Shown one piece after another: positions 43,682 through 52,575 of a DNA stretch of 64,000 nucleotides; positions within the stretch are counted from its first letter, which is position 1, and each line of letters begins with the position of its first letter. The translations under genes were made by a program, and so were the position numbers. The notes beneath the pieces were generated by a model. It saw only the letters and a list, made by a program, of their open reading frames with translations. It made no database searches and was not told the origin of the DNA. The stretch lies in NCBI GenBank assembly GCA_027489065.1, contig JAIYAM010000012.1, positions 1 to 64,000 of the forward strand. The letters are read 5' to 3'. This DNA comes from Erythrobacteraceae bacterium (GTDB lineage Bacteria > Pseudomonadota > Alphaproteobacteria > Sphingomonadales > Sphingomonadaceae).

Positions 43682-44437
43682 ATGAGCTTTTCCTTCGACC
43701 TCACCGGGCGGACCGCGCTGATCACCGGCGCGTCCTCGGGTCTCGGCACCCGCTTCGGGCGCATCCTCGCTGCGAGCGGGGCGAACGTGGCGCTCGGCGC
43801 GCGGCGGGCTGACCGGCTTGCCGCTCTGGCTTCCGAGATCGGTCCCAAAGCCGCCGCCGTGCAGATGGACGTCGCGCGGGAGGCCGATATCATCGCAGGG
43901 TTCGACGCCGCCGAGGCGGCGTTTGGCTCCCCGGTCGACACGGTGATCGCCAATGCCGGTGTCGACGGCGCGGGCATGATCACCACCATGCCCGAGGACG
44001 AGATCGAGCAGACCCTCGCGATCAACCTCAAGGGCGCGATCCTCACTGCGCGTGAGGGCGCGAAGCGGATGATGGCGCACGGCGTCACCAAGGGCCGGAT
44101 CGTGATGATCGCCTCGATCACCGCCTTCGAGCCTTCCCCCGGCCTCGTCGCCTATGCCGCCTCCAAGGCAGGCGTGGTGCAGGCGGGGCGCAGCATGGCG
44201 CGCGAATGGGCGCGGGCGGGAATCTGCGTGAACACCGTCTCCCCCGGCTACATCCGCACCGCCATCAACGATGCGTGGTTCGATACCGAGCCAGGCCGCA
44301 AGCAGATCGCGCGCTTCCCCAAGCGCCGCCTGATGGGCGAGGAGGGCCTGGACGCAATGATCCTGTTCCTGTGTTCGGACGCGGCGGAGTTCGTCACCGG
44401 CACCGATTTCGTGCTCGACGACGGGCAGACATTGTGA
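43682..44437 (+). CDS. SDR family oxidoreductase
   Basis: This 251-residue classical SDR has TGASSGLG, 'ANAGVDGAG', the catalytic Ser in 'MIASITAF' and YxxxK in 'AYAASKAG'. It starts six bases after the Rieske stop and its stop overlaps the next start as GTGA. As second gene of the operon it may oxidise the diol or alcohol made by the oxygenase. Confidence 0.93.
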   Translation: MSFSFDLTGRTALITGASSGLGTRFGRILAASGANVALGARRADRLAALASEIGPKAAAVQMDVAREADIIAGFDAAEAAFGSPVDTVIANAGVDGAGMITTMPEDEIEQTLAINLKGAILTAREGAKRMMAHGVTKGRIVMIASITAFEPSPGLVAYAASKAGVVQAGRSMAREWARAGICVNTVSPGYIRTAINDAWFDTEPGRKQIARFPKRRLMGEEGLDAMILFLCSDAAEFVTGTDFVLDDGQTL

Positions 44438-45231
44438 CGAAACGCCTGATCTCGCTCGCCGCCGGGATCATGCCCGAGGCGACCCCCGCCCAGCTGATCG
44501 AGTGCGCCGCCGCCAGCGATTTCGACTTCGGCGGCATGTGGGTCGAGAAAGACAGCTGGACCCCGGCGACCACCCGCGCCATCCGCAGCCAGGCGCGTGA
44601 CGCCGGCGTGGAACTGCTCGACTGCGAGGTCGCGTGGATCATGCCCGGCGCGGCCGATCCGTGGCTGACCCAGCTGGTCGACATCGCGGCCGAGCTGGGC
44701 GCGCGCAACCTGCTGTGCGTCTCCAGCGACCCCGACATGGCCGCGACCACTGCCAAGTTCCAGACCCTCGTCGACCGGGCGCAAGGCACGGGCGTCAGGG
44801 TCAATCTCGAGTTCGGCATCTTCACCGAGGTGAAGACCCTTTCCATGGCCCGCTCCGTGCTGGAAGCGGTCGAAGGCGAGGCCAAGGCGCTGCTGGTCGA
44901 TACGCTCCACTGGGCAAGATCGGGCGGGACGGCAGACGACCTTGCGGCGATCCCGCACGAGTGGCTGTCCTACTGCCAACCCTGCGACGCGCCTGCCGAG
45001 GGTCCCGACACGAGCAACTTCGACTCAATAATTGACGACGCGATCAACCGCCGGATGGCGCTGGGTCAGGGAGGCCTGCCGCTCGCCGCGATGGTCGACG
45101 CCCTGCCCGACCACCTGCCGATGGCGATCGAGGAGCGCTCGGCAGCGCTCCGGGACAACTTCCCCGATCTCATCGAACGCGCCCGCGAATGCGCCCGCAC
45201 CAGCCGCGCGTGGCTCGACAGCCGAGAATGA
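44434..45231 (+). CDS. Sugar phosphate isomerase/epimerase-like TIM barrel
   Basis: This 265-residue protein has the xylose-isomerase-like TIM-barrel form: 'RLISLAAGIMPEATPAQLI' at the start, 'ELLDCEVAWIMPG' and 'VNLEFGIFTEVKTL' with metal-ligand Glu, and 'LLVDTLHWARSGG' with Asp/His. The GTG start overlaps the SDR stop. In catabolic operons such proteins can be isomerases or ring-cleaving hydrolases, not necessarily sugar enzymes. Confidence 0.85.
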   Translation: MTKRLISLAAGIMPEATPAQLIECAAASDFDFGGMWVEKDSWTPATTRAIRSQARDAGVELLDCEVAWIMPGAADPWLTQLVDIAAELGARNLLCVSSDPDMAATTAKFQTLVDRAQGTGVRVNLEFGIFTEVKTLSMARSVLEAVEGEAKALLVDTLHWARSGGTADDLAAIPHEWLSYCQPCDAPAEGPDTSNFDSIIDDAINRRMALGQGGLPLAAMVDALPDHLPMAIEERSAALRDNFPDLIERARECARTSRAWLDSRE

Positions 45232-45764
45232 GCGTCCTTCCGGTCACCCTCGTCCAGACAGCCTACCTTGTGCCGAATCTCGAAGAAGGATGCGCAGCGT
45301 TGAACCGCGCCTATGGCTGGGGGCCGTTTCTCGGCGGTACCGAAGGCGTGCTTGCCGACCACACCTACCGGGGTGAGCCCGCCGCACCGATCCGCATACG
45401 CGGCGTCTTCGTCCAGACCGGCGAAATCAATGTCGAGGTGATCGAGGTCGTCTCCGATGCGCCATCCGCCTTCCACGACATGCTGCGCGCAGACGGCCAG
45501 CCGGTGCTGCACCACTGTGCAACCTTTGCCGAGGATTACGAAGGGACCCGCGATCACCTGGTGGCGCAGGGCTATCCGGTGGTGAGCGAATTCGGCTTTG
45601 CCGGGCGGCGCATCTGCTATCTCGACACGCGCCCGCTGCTCGGCTTCATGACCGAAGTCTATCCCGACCTGCCGATCATCCGTGCCATGTATGCAGAGGC
45701 ACGCGAGGCGGCGGCGGCGCGCCCAGGCGAATCTGGGATCGCGCCTTTCACCACCTCGCGCTGA
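45228..45764 (+). CDS. VOC (glyoxalase-fold) family protein (3)
   Basis: This 178-residue VOC protein starts 'MSVLPVTLVQTAYLVPNLEEG' and has the second module 'VLHHCATFAEDYEGTRDHLVAQG'. Its ATG overlaps the TIM-barrel stop as ATGA, so it is the fourth gene of the operon. Ligand residues fit the family; the reaction is not known. Confidence 0.87.
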   Translation: MSVLPVTLVQTAYLVPNLEEGCAALNRAYGWGPFLGGTEGVLADHTYRGEPAAPIRIRGVFVQTGEINVEVIEVVSDAPSAFHDMLRADGQPVLHHCATFAEDYEGTRDHLVAQGYPVVSEFGFAGRRICYLDTRPLLGFMTEVYPDLPIIRAMYAEAREAAAARPGESGIAPFTTSR

Positions 45765-45772
45765 GGACGTAC

Positions 45773-45931
45773 TTACGAAAGGCCGTCTTCGAGCCCGCAG
45801 GTGAGATCGCCGATCGGGGTGCCGGCCGGGAAGGTCGCATCAAGCGCATCGGGGCAGCCGGCGCCTTGGGTGAGGTGCTCGAACGAGCCGAGTTCTTCGA
45901 GTTGCGGAGCGCTGTAGATTCGAGTCGTCAT
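45773..45931 (-). CDS. Lasso-peptide-like RiPP precursor (orphan)
   Basis: This 52-residue peptide reads as leader plus core. The leader has Y6-x-x-P9-x-L11, G15, F17 and T21, the pattern YxxPxLxxxGxFxxxTxG that binds the RRE domain in lasso peptide systems. T21 sits at position -2 of a core starting at G23; D31 is core position 9, so G1-D9 could close a nine-residue macrolactam. C26 and C45 could form a disulfide. AAGGAC precedes the ATG at 45929-45931. No cyclase (asparagine-synthetase-like), protease or RRE gene lies in the window, so maturation enzymes must be distant or absent. Confidence 0.7.
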   Translation of the reverse strand: MTTRIYSAPQLEELGSFEHLTQGAGCPDALDATFPAGTPIGDLTCGLEDGLS

Positions 45932-46086
45932 TGATAGGTCCTTGCCGTGCTTTCCCTGAAGCACAGCGACAGATATGGTCTGGCTGGCAGGAGACCTTGA
46001 TCCATTTCAGAAAACGCGCTGCGCCTCGGCGCATTCGGTCGCGAGTCTCTGACGGTCGGCGACGGAGTGTGCGTGTTGTGCGGTCG

Positions 46087-46989
46087 TCACCCCCCGCGCG
46101 CGTGACCCGCGATCTCGCCGGCGAGGCGCGGGATCAGCGGGAGCGGCAGGTCGTGCCCCCAGCCGGGGATCGTTACCAGCCGCGCGCCCGAAATGTGCCG
46201 CGCGGTGTCCTCGCCCGCTTCGAGCTTGACCAACGGATCGGCCTCGCCGTGGAGCACCAGCGTCGGCGTCCGCACGCTGGCGAGGCGCGAACGGCGGCAC
46301 CCGTCATCGATGATCGCGGCGAGCTGGCGCGGAAGCCCGGCCGGATAGACCGAGCGGCGCATGTTCCGCAGCACCCGCGCGCGCTGTTCCTCGGGGTCGA
46401 AGGGGAAGCCCGAAGAGCCGATGTTTTTCGCGATATTGAGCCCATGAGCCACGAGGGTTTCCTCGTCCATCCCCTTCAATGGCGCGACAAGCGCGTCGAT
46501 CGCGTTCTTGTCTGCCTGCGGGAGCTTGCCGTTGCCGGTGGTCGACATGATCGAGGTGAGGGTCATCAGCCGCTCGGGGTGGTGCACCGCCATGAGCTGC
46601 GCGATCATTCCGCCCATAGACGCGCCGACCACATGCGCCTTGGCGATGCCGAGCGCATCGAGCAGGCCGATGCCGTCGTCGGCCATGTCCTTCAGGCTGT
46701 AGGGCACCTTGGCCGGGAAGCCGATCTTCTTGCGCAGCACCTGGATCGCCGGGCTGGGCGCGCGGGCGCCCTCGAACTTCTGGCTGAGCCCGATGTCACG
46801 GTTGTCGTAGCGGATCACCCGGAACCCGTCGCCCACCAGCGCCGCAACCAACTCGTCCGGCCACAGCGTCATCTGCGCGCCGAGGCCCATGACCAGCAGG
46901 ATCACTTCGGCATCGGGGTTTCCCCCATTCTCAAGCGAGTCCTCATAGAAGAGTTCGATGCCGGTGTTGGGGGTGACGACTGTGGGCAT
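46087..46989 (-). CDS. Alpha/beta hydrolase
   Basis: This 300-residue hydrolase has the nucleophile elbow 'VVGASMGGMIAQLMA' (GxSxG), 'VIRYDNRDIGLS' typical of epoxide-hydrolase/esterase-like proteins, and 'GWGHDLPLPLIPRL' with the catalytic histidine. The Asp is probably in 'LHGEADPLV'. It starts at ATG 46987-46989 after AAGGAT. It follows the lasso precursor on the same strand upstream of it, but 155 bp apart. Confidence 0.9.
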   Translation of the reverse strand: MPTVVTPNTGIELFYEDSLENGGNPDAEVILLVMGLGAQMTLWPDELVAALVGDGFRVIRYDNRDIGLSQKFEGARAPSPAIQVLRKKIGFPAKVPYSLKDMADDGIGLLDALGIAKAHVVGASMGGMIAQLMAVHHPERLMTLTSIMSTTGNGKLPQADKNAIDALVAPLKGMDEETLVAHGLNIAKNIGSSGFPFDPEEQRARVLRNMRRSVYPAGLPRQLAAIIDDGCRRSRLASVRTPTLVLHGEADPLVKLEAGEDTARHISGARLVTIPGWGHDLPLPLIPRLAGEIAGHARGG

Positions 46990-47020
46990 GGGCGGCTGAT
47001 CCTTGGTCAGGCCCGGATGG

Positions 47021-47971
47021 TCACTTCCACACGGGTCCGGCGATATCGAAGCCGCGCGCGTCCAATTGGTCAAGCACCCCGCCGCTCTCCGCCAACACTC
47101 GCAAGGGGACAACTGCCAGCGTCGTGCCCTTGGCGGCGCTCGCCTCGGCGATGCGGTCGACCCAGATGGTGCGCAATTCGGTGCCGATCGTCTCGTCTGC
47201 CCACGGCCAGCACTTGCCCAGCGCCTGTTCGAGCGGGTTCGCCATCACCGCAGGAATGGCATAGCGGCGCCAGTCGGCCGCCCGCTTCTCCACGATCTCG
47301 GGGCCCGCATCGAGAGCGTCCATCGCCGCCGTCAGGCAGGGGATATGCGCCGCGGGTGGTGCATCGGCCAGGTTGTCGATGATGTCCTCGCCGCGCAGGG
47401 TGCCGGCGCGGGTGGTCGGAACCTTGGCCTTGTCGGCGGCCTTCTCCACCACGTCCGAGGCATCGTCCGCCGTATCGCGGTTGAAGCGCAGCTCCTTGCG
47501 CAACATCCCGAAGGACGTGAGCAGGAAGGACTGGCGCGCATAATCCTCCTTGTGCGCCGCGCCGAAAGCGGAGAGCCGTGCCCACTGATCGGGCGAGAGG
47601 TAGTCGCTCGCCACGGTCTTGTCGGGGAGCTTGGTGAACTTGGAGCCGGAGAAGATCAGCCGCAGGATATCCCCCGGCGAGACCTTGCCCCGCGCGCCGA
47701 GGATCACCCGGTCGGCCTCGGCAGTGGCTTCGCGCAGCCGGTCCGGCTGCCACGGGGTGGTCTTGGGGATCGCCCGAAGCTCGCCGACGAGAATGACGGT
47801 GCCGGTCGGCGTGGTGATGGTCCACATCGGCGCGCCGGAACGCTGCGCGGTGACGACGATCGAATTCTCCGAGGTGTTTTCGGCCCCCTCGTCTGCGGCT
47901 ATCTCCTGCGCCGCCAGGGAAGTGATCGGCAACAGCGCGGCAAGGGCCAGGGAAGTCAGCAGCTTGTTCAT
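47021..47971 (-). CDS. TraB/GumN-family protein with degenerate motifs
   Basis: This 316-residue exported protein has a signal peptide, 'LLTSLALAALLPITSLAAQE'. The fold matches TraB/GumN: 'PMWTITTPTGTVILVGELRAIPK' and C-terminal 'GGVLDQLDARGFD'. Both signature histidine motifs are altered: the GxxH after the first strand reads GELR, and the GAGHL-type region reads VPLRVL. It is therefore probably catalytically inactive or has a changed role. It ends 24 bp before nadB's stop side region. Confidence 0.75.
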   Translation of the reverse strand: MNKLLTSLALAALLPITSLAAQEIAADEGAENTSENSIVVTAQRSGAPMWTITTPTGTVILVGELRAIPKTTPWQPDRLREATAEADRVILGARGKVSPGDILRLIFSGSKFTKLPDKTVASDYLSPDQWARLSAFGAAHKEDYARQSFLLTSFGMLRKELRFNRDTADDASDVVEKAADKAKVPTTRAGTLRGEDIIDNLADAPPAAHIPCLTAAMDALDAGPEIVEKRAADWRRYAIPAVMANPLEQALGKCWPWADETIGTELRTIWVDRIAEASAAKGTTLAVVPLRVLAESGGVLDQLDARGFDIAGPVWK

Positions 47972-48044
47972 CGGGCGCCCCTTCGATTTAACATTTGGCA
48001 CACCGCTACAGCCGCGAAACTGAACGTCACCCGAACTCAAGGAC

Positions 48045-49658
48045 TTAAGGCACCAGCACCGTATCTCTCGGCTCCGCTGCCAAGTCAGGATAATCCAGCG
48101 TGTAGTGCAGCCCGCGGCTCTCCTTGCGGTGGAGCGCCGACTTCACGATCAGTTCGGCCGATTGCAGCAGGTTTCTGAGTTCGATCAGGTCGGTGGTGAC
48201 GCGGAAGGACCCGTAGTAGTCCTCCACCTCGCGCTTCAGCAGCTCGATGCGGCTGGCGGCCCGCTGGAGCCGTTTGGTGGTGCGCACGATGCCGACATAG
48301 TTCCACATGAAGCGGCGGATCTCGGTCCAGTTCTGCTTGATGACGACCTCCTCGTCGGAGTCGGTCACGCGGCTTTCGTCCCACGGGAGGATCGCGGGCG
48401 GGGCCTCGAGCGTGTCCCAGCGCGCAAGGATGTCCTGCGCCGCGGCCTCGCCGAAGACGAAGCACTCCAGCAGCGAGTTCGACGCCAGACGGTTCGCGCC
48501 GTGGAGGCCGCTTTCGGTGCACTCGCCCGCCGCCCACAGCCCCGGCACGTCGGTGCGCGCATCGAGGCCCACCACCACCCCGCCGCAGGTGTAATGCTGC
48601 GCCGGCACAACCGGGATCGGCTGCCTCGTCATGTCGATGCCGAGCCCCATCAGCTTTTCGTAGATCGTCGGGAAGTGCCCCTTCACGAAATCGGCGGGCT
48701 GGTGGCTGATATCGAGATGCACGAAATCGAGGCCGAAGCGCTTGATCTGGTCATCGATCGCGCGGGCGACAACATCGCGCGGGGCGAGTTCCATGCGCTC
48801 GGGGTCGTAATCCACCATGAAGCGGCGGCCCGTCTCGGGGTGGAGCAGGTGGCCTCCTTCCCCGCGCACGGCCTCGGTGATCAGGAAGTTCTTGGTTTCG
48901 AGGTGGTAGAGACAGGTCGGGTGGAACTGCATCATCTCCATGTTGGAGACGCGCGCGCCTGCCCGCCACGCCATTGCGATGCCATCGCCGGTCGCGCCGC
49001 GCGGTGCGGTGGAGAACTGGTAGACGCGCCCGGCACCGCCGCTGGCGAGCACCGTCGCGCGCGCGACATGACGTTCAACCCGCCCGGTCTCCTCGCACAG
49101 GGCATAGACCCCCCACACCCGCCCGGCAGCGGAGAAATCTTCGCGATGGCGATCGGTGACGAGATCGATGCAGGTGCGCCCGGGGAGCAGGGTTATGTTG
49201 GGGTTCGCCTCGGCCGCGCGCAGGAGCGCTTCCTGCACGGCCCATCCGGTCGCATCGTCGACATGCACGATGCGCCGGTGCGAGTGCCCGCCCTCGCGGG
49301 TGAGGTGCAGTGCATCGGTATCGCGGTTGAAAGGCACCCCGAGCTCGCAGAGCCGGTCGATCGAGGCGGGCGCGCGTTCGATGACGAATTCGACCGTGGC
49401 GCGGTCGTTGAGCCCCGCGCCCGCCACCATCGTGTCGCGGATATGGTCCTCGAAAGTGTCGCCAGCGTCGAGCACTGCGGCGATCCCGCCCTGCGCCCAG
49501 GCAGTCGAGCCGCCGGTCAGCGAGCCTTTGGCCAGCACCAGCACCCGCCGCGTCTCGGCCAGAGCGAGCGCAGCGGTCAGCCCGGCCGCGCCCGAACCGA
49601 TCACCAGCACATCATGCGGCTGCCCCACTGCGTCTTCCGTCGCCATGCCTTGCGCCAT
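48045..49658 (-). CDS. nadB: L-aspartate oxidase
   Basis: This 537-residue FAD enzyme oxidises aspartate to iminoaspartate, the first step of NAD synthesis. 'VLVIGSGAAGLTAALALAE' is the FAD site, 'GSTAWAQGGIAAVLDAGDT' and 'EGGHSHRRIVHVDDATGWAV' hold substrate-site residues, and 'NRLASNSLLECFVFG' is a family signature. ATG 49656-49658 is used; ATG 49644-49646 is an alternative. No nadA or nadC is adjacent. Confidence 0.95.
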   Translation of the reverse strand: MAQGMATEDAVGQPHDVLVIGSGAAGLTAALALAETRRVLVLAKGSLTGGSTAWAQGGIAAVLDAGDTFEDHIRDTMVAGAGLNDRATVEFVIERAPASIDRLCELGVPFNRDTDALHLTREGGHSHRRIVHVDDATGWAVQEALLRAAEANPNITLLPGRTCIDLVTDRHREDFSAAGRVWGVYALCEETGRVERHVARATVLASGGAGRVYQFSTAPRGATGDGIAMAWRAGARVSNMEMMQFHPTCLYHLETKNFLITEAVRGEGGHLLHPETGRRFMVDYDPERMELAPRDVVARAIDDQIKRFGLDFVHLDISHQPADFVKGHFPTIYEKLMGLGIDMTRQPIPVVPAQHYTCGGVVVGLDARTDVPGLWAAGECTESGLHGANRLASNSLLECFVFGEAAAQDILARWDTLEAPPAILPWDESRVTDSDEEVVIKQNWTEIRRFMWNYVGIVRTTKRLQRAASRIELLKREVEDYYGSFRVTTDLIELRNLLQSAELIVKSALHRKESRGLHYTLDYPDLAAEPRDTVLVP

Positions 49659-49846
49659 GGCTCGCAATTCGCCGTTCGGCAAGGGTCATGCAATCGCTCA
49701 CGAATTGCGAGGTCCTAAGTAAATGCCCCTAGGTTGCGCTGCAACACGGTGGTATCTTCTTCGTCAGCGTGAATCGTTCGATGAAGCGGCGCGCTAAGGG
49801 GCGCAAAACCAGTACAGCATTTCCTTTCCTCGGGGCACCATAGCGC

Positions 49847-50035
49847 ATGTCCATCTTCGGTCTCGCCACCTGCGTGTTCAACCGCCACGATCCCGATCGC
49901 AAGGAGGTGAAGTGGAACGGCCACGACTACGTCGGAGAATGCCGCCACTGCAACGTCCCGATCGTTCGCGTTTCCCGCCGTCACTGGCGCAAGCAGGTCC
50001 CCAAGGGGCAAGCGAGCGATAACGCCCCGGGCTGA
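49847..50035 (+). CDS. Small conserved-looking protein with CRHC
   Basis: This 62-residue protein reads 'MSIFGLATCVFNRHDPDRKE' and contains CRHC and several basic residues; the single CxxC with C9 could bind a metal. It is convergent with the ABC ATPase gene, whose stop follows at the next base. No family was recognised. Confidence 0.6.
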   Translation: MSIFGLATCVFNRHDPDRKEVKWNGHDYVGECRHCNVPIVRVSRRHWRKQVPKGQASDNAPG

Positions 50036-51001
50036 TCAGCCGGCGCTTTCAGGGCCGGCGGCGGTGAGCTGGACGAAGACATCCTCGAGATCGGCCTCGC
50101 GGGTCGTCACATCGACGATTTCGATGCCCTGCTGCTGAAGGATAGCGAGCACCTGCCCGGCGCTAAGGCGGTCTTTGTCATAGGTCACCTCGACCGCGCG
50201 CGCGCCGTCCCATTCGACCTTGCCGAAAGCCTCGTGCGAGGGGGCCACGGAAAGATCGGCTGCCGCGGTCACCGCGACGATCTTCTCGCGCGCCATCTCG
50301 ACGAGTTCGCGGGTCGGCTTGTCGGCGATCACCTTGCCGTGGTTGATGATCGCGATGCGGTCGCACAGCTCCTCGGCTTCCTCGAGGTAGTGGGTGGTGA
50401 GCACCACCGTCACGCCTTCGCGGTTCAATTCGCTGACCAGCTCCCACAATTGGCGCCTGAGGTCGACATCGACCCCGGCCGTCGGCTCGTCGAGGACGAG
50501 AATCGGCGGAGAGTGGACCATCGCCTTGGCGACCAGCAGCCGCCGCTTCATCCCTCCCGAGAGCGTGCGCGCATAGGCGTTACGCTTGTCGGCGAGGCGC
50601 ACCGCTTCGAGCAGTTCCTCGCTGCGGCGCAAGGCGGCGGTGATGCCGTAGAAGCCGGCCTGGTTCTCCAGCACCTCGAAGGGGGTAAAGAAGGGGTCGA
50701 AGACGATCTCCTGCGGCACAATCCCGATCGATCGGCTGGCATTGCGGCGATCCCGGTCGATGTCGAAGCCCCAGATTTCGGCCGTCCCGGAGGTCTTGTT
50801 GACCAGCCCCGCAAGGATGTTGATTAGCGTCGACTTGCCTGCGCCGTTGGGGCCGAGCAGCCCGAAGATCGAGCCTTCCGGCACGTCGAAGCTCACTCCG
50901 CCGAGCGCGAGCTTGCCTTCGGTCATTGTGCCTTTCGCACCCTTGGCAGGGGCATAGCGTTTGACGAGGTTGTCGATGCGGATGGCGGGCTCGGCTGACA
51001 T
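50036..51001 (-). CDS. ABC transporter ATP-binding protein
   Basis: This 321-residue ATPase has Walker A 'GLLGPNGAGKST', the signature 'TLSGGMKRRLLVA', Walker B 'PPILVLDEPTAGVD' and 'TTHYLEEAEELC'. The C-terminal 60 residues resemble the accessory domain of DrrA/YadG-type exporters. The expected permease (YadH/DrrB type) is not adjacent on either side, which is unusual. It probably works with a distant membrane subunit. Confidence 0.92.
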   Translation of the reverse strand: MSAEPAIRIDNLVKRYAPAKGAKGTMTEGKLALGGVSFDVPEGSIFGLLGPNGAGKSTLINILAGLVNKTSGTAEIWGFDIDRDRRNASRSIGIVPQEIVFDPFFTPFEVLENQAGFYGITAALRRSEELLEAVRLADKRNAYARTLSGGMKRRLLVAKAMVHSPPILVLDEPTAGVDVDLRRQLWELVSELNREGVTVVLTTHYLEEAEELCDRIAIINHGKVIADKPTRELVEMAREKIVAVTAAADLSVAPSHEAFGKVEWDGARAVEVTYDKDRLSAGQVLAILQQQGIEIVDVTTREADLEDVFVQLTAAGPESAG

Positions 51002-51073
51002 GCGGAACGCCTAGGCAAGCCGGGCGCCAAAGGCAATTGAACTTGGGCCACCGCGCCTGTATCGGCGAAACCC

Positions 51074-51376
51074 ATGAGCATTCCCCCTCCTGAAGTCCTG
51101 CTGGTCGATGCGGCGCGCGTCATGTGCGACGGGGCCAGCGGCATCCGCGGCGGCGCGGGATACCGCCCGGCCGCGCTGGGCCACCCGCGCGTGTTCCTCG
51201 AAATCGACGAGCACGGCTATGTCGACTGCGGCTACTGTGACCGGCGCTTCGTGCTGCGCGGCGGTGTTGCGGACAAGGCGGGCGCTGACCAGGCCGCACT
51301 GCCCGACATCGCTTCGGGGGCGAGCGACCCGGGGAAGATCGAGCACAGCCAGGGCGGCTCGCTCAGCGCAGGTTAA
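51074..51376 (+). CDS. Zinc-finger (CHCC) domain protein
   Basis: This 100-residue protein matches the zf-CHCC/NDUFS6-like form: 'VMCDG', 'HPRVFLEIDEHGYVDCGYCDRRFVL' in two parts with a CxxC pair. Relatives in alphaproteobacteria are associated with complex I or other respiratory assembly. It is divergent from the ABC ATPase. Confidence 0.88.
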   Translation: MSIPPPEVLLVDAARVMCDGASGIRGGAGYRPAALGHPRVFLEIDEHGYVDCGYCDRRFVLRGGVADKAGADQAALPDIASGASDPGKIEHSQGGSLSAG

Positions 51377-51426
51377 GCGTCGGCACGGTAAGACGCTCCT
51401 CTTATGATCCAGAAGGAGATCGCGTC

Positions 51427-51903
51427 ATGACCCGAAACACTCTCCTGACCCGCTCGCTGATCGCCGCATGTGCCTCGGCTCTCGCGCTGGCAATCACCCT
51501 GCCCGCCGCCGCGCAGCAAAAGGGCGATGTAGAGGCCGGCACTGCAGCCGCCGCGCCCGCGACCAAGGGCGAAAAGCGCCTCGCGAAACTGCTCAAGGGC
51601 CGTGTCGCGGGGGAACCGGTGCGGTGCATCCGCACCAGAGGGCGCGAACAGATGCAGGTGATCTCGCACACGGCCTACGTCTATGGCTCGGGCAACACGA
51701 TCTATGTGCAGCGCACCCGCGATCCGCAGCAGATCGATGATCGCGACACGCTCATCACCAACCGCTTCGATCCGACGCAGTTGTGCCGACTCGACACCAC
51801 TACCACCGTCGATCGTATGACCGGCATGTTCACCGGCGCGGTGTTCTTCGATGACTTCATTCCCTACACGCGGGTGAAGCGCGGGGCTTCCGGCGAGGGC
51901 TGA
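51427..51903 (+). CDS. Exported protein of unknown function
   Basis: This 158-residue protein has a signal peptide ending at 'LPAAAQQ', then 'VAGEPVRCIRTRGREQMQVI' and a beta-rich tail. It has two cysteines that could form a disulfide. Proteins of this type occur in sphingomonads without assigned function. It starts with AGAAGGAGATC upstream. Its end overlaps a possible convergent gene. Confidence 0.8.
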   Translation: MTRNTLLTRSLIAACASALALAITLPAAAQQKGDVEAGTAAAAPATKGEKRLAKLLKGRVAGEPVRCIRTRGREQMQVISHTAYVYGSGNTIYVQRTRDPQQIDDRDTLITNRFDPTQLCRLDTTTTVDRMTGMFTGAVFFDDFIPYTRVKRGASGEG

Positions 51904-52382
51904 TTTGTGCGCAGCGGCGCGGGGCGCCACCCGGCCCCGCACCGCCCGCTGCCGCAATGGGCTGGTGCGGCGCGCGACACGGGGCAGGTCGGATGACCGC
52001 TGATTCCCAGGTAGCGACATGTCTCGCCAGCTTCGGCGCCTGACCTTTCGAACCGGGAATCCGTGATCGCGACGTCGGTCAGGATCTGCTGCGCGAGGCG
52101 ATAGGCGCTGATGTCAGCGTGAAGCTCGCCGAGGGAGGCTTCGATTTCCAGCACAGCACGGCGCTCCTCGCGCGCGGCCTGCTGACAGGCTTGCGCTTCG
52201 ACGGGGGGACTGGCCGCATCGGCACCCGGCATGGCCGCGAGCGGTTGCGCCATTTTGATCATCGTGTCGTGACGCGGGGCATCGGGCATCAAGCCGCTCT
52301 GCCAGCGCCCGAGCATCCATGCCCCGAGCATCAGATTGCTGATGACGCCGCCCAGCGCAGCGGGGCCTCCGAACTGATCCAT
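51864..52382 (-). CDS. Possible hypothetical membrane-anchored protein
   Basis: This 172-codon frame starts 'MDQFGGPAALGGVISNLMLG', has one N-terminal hydrophobic segment and a helical middle with GC-rich third positions, like a real gene. The last 50 residues look less convincing and overlap the exported-protein gene by 40 bp on the opposite strand. No family is recognised; it could be partly spurious. Confidence 0.4.
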   Translation of the reverse strand: MDQFGGPAALGGVISNLMLGAWMLGRWQSGLMPDAPRHDTMIKMAQPLAAMPGADAASPPVEAQACQQAAREERRAVLEIEASLGELHADISAYRLAQQILTDVAITDSRFERSGAEAGETCRYLGISGHPTCPVSRAAPAHCGSGRCGAGWRPAPLRTNQPSPEAPRFTRV

Positions 52383-52575
52383 CTCATGCTTCCCGTCCAA
52401 CCTTCCGGAATGAGCCGACCCCGACCCACCGGACACATGCAGCCACGCGCCGCGCCGACCCCCTCCAGAATCGACATGACAAGGGCTATGGTGCCGCAGC
52501 GCAGCACCGCCGGAAATGCGGGGTGTTACCTAGTTGGCGCCCGGTGCGCCGCAGGCTGTGAACGGTTCGTCGGCG

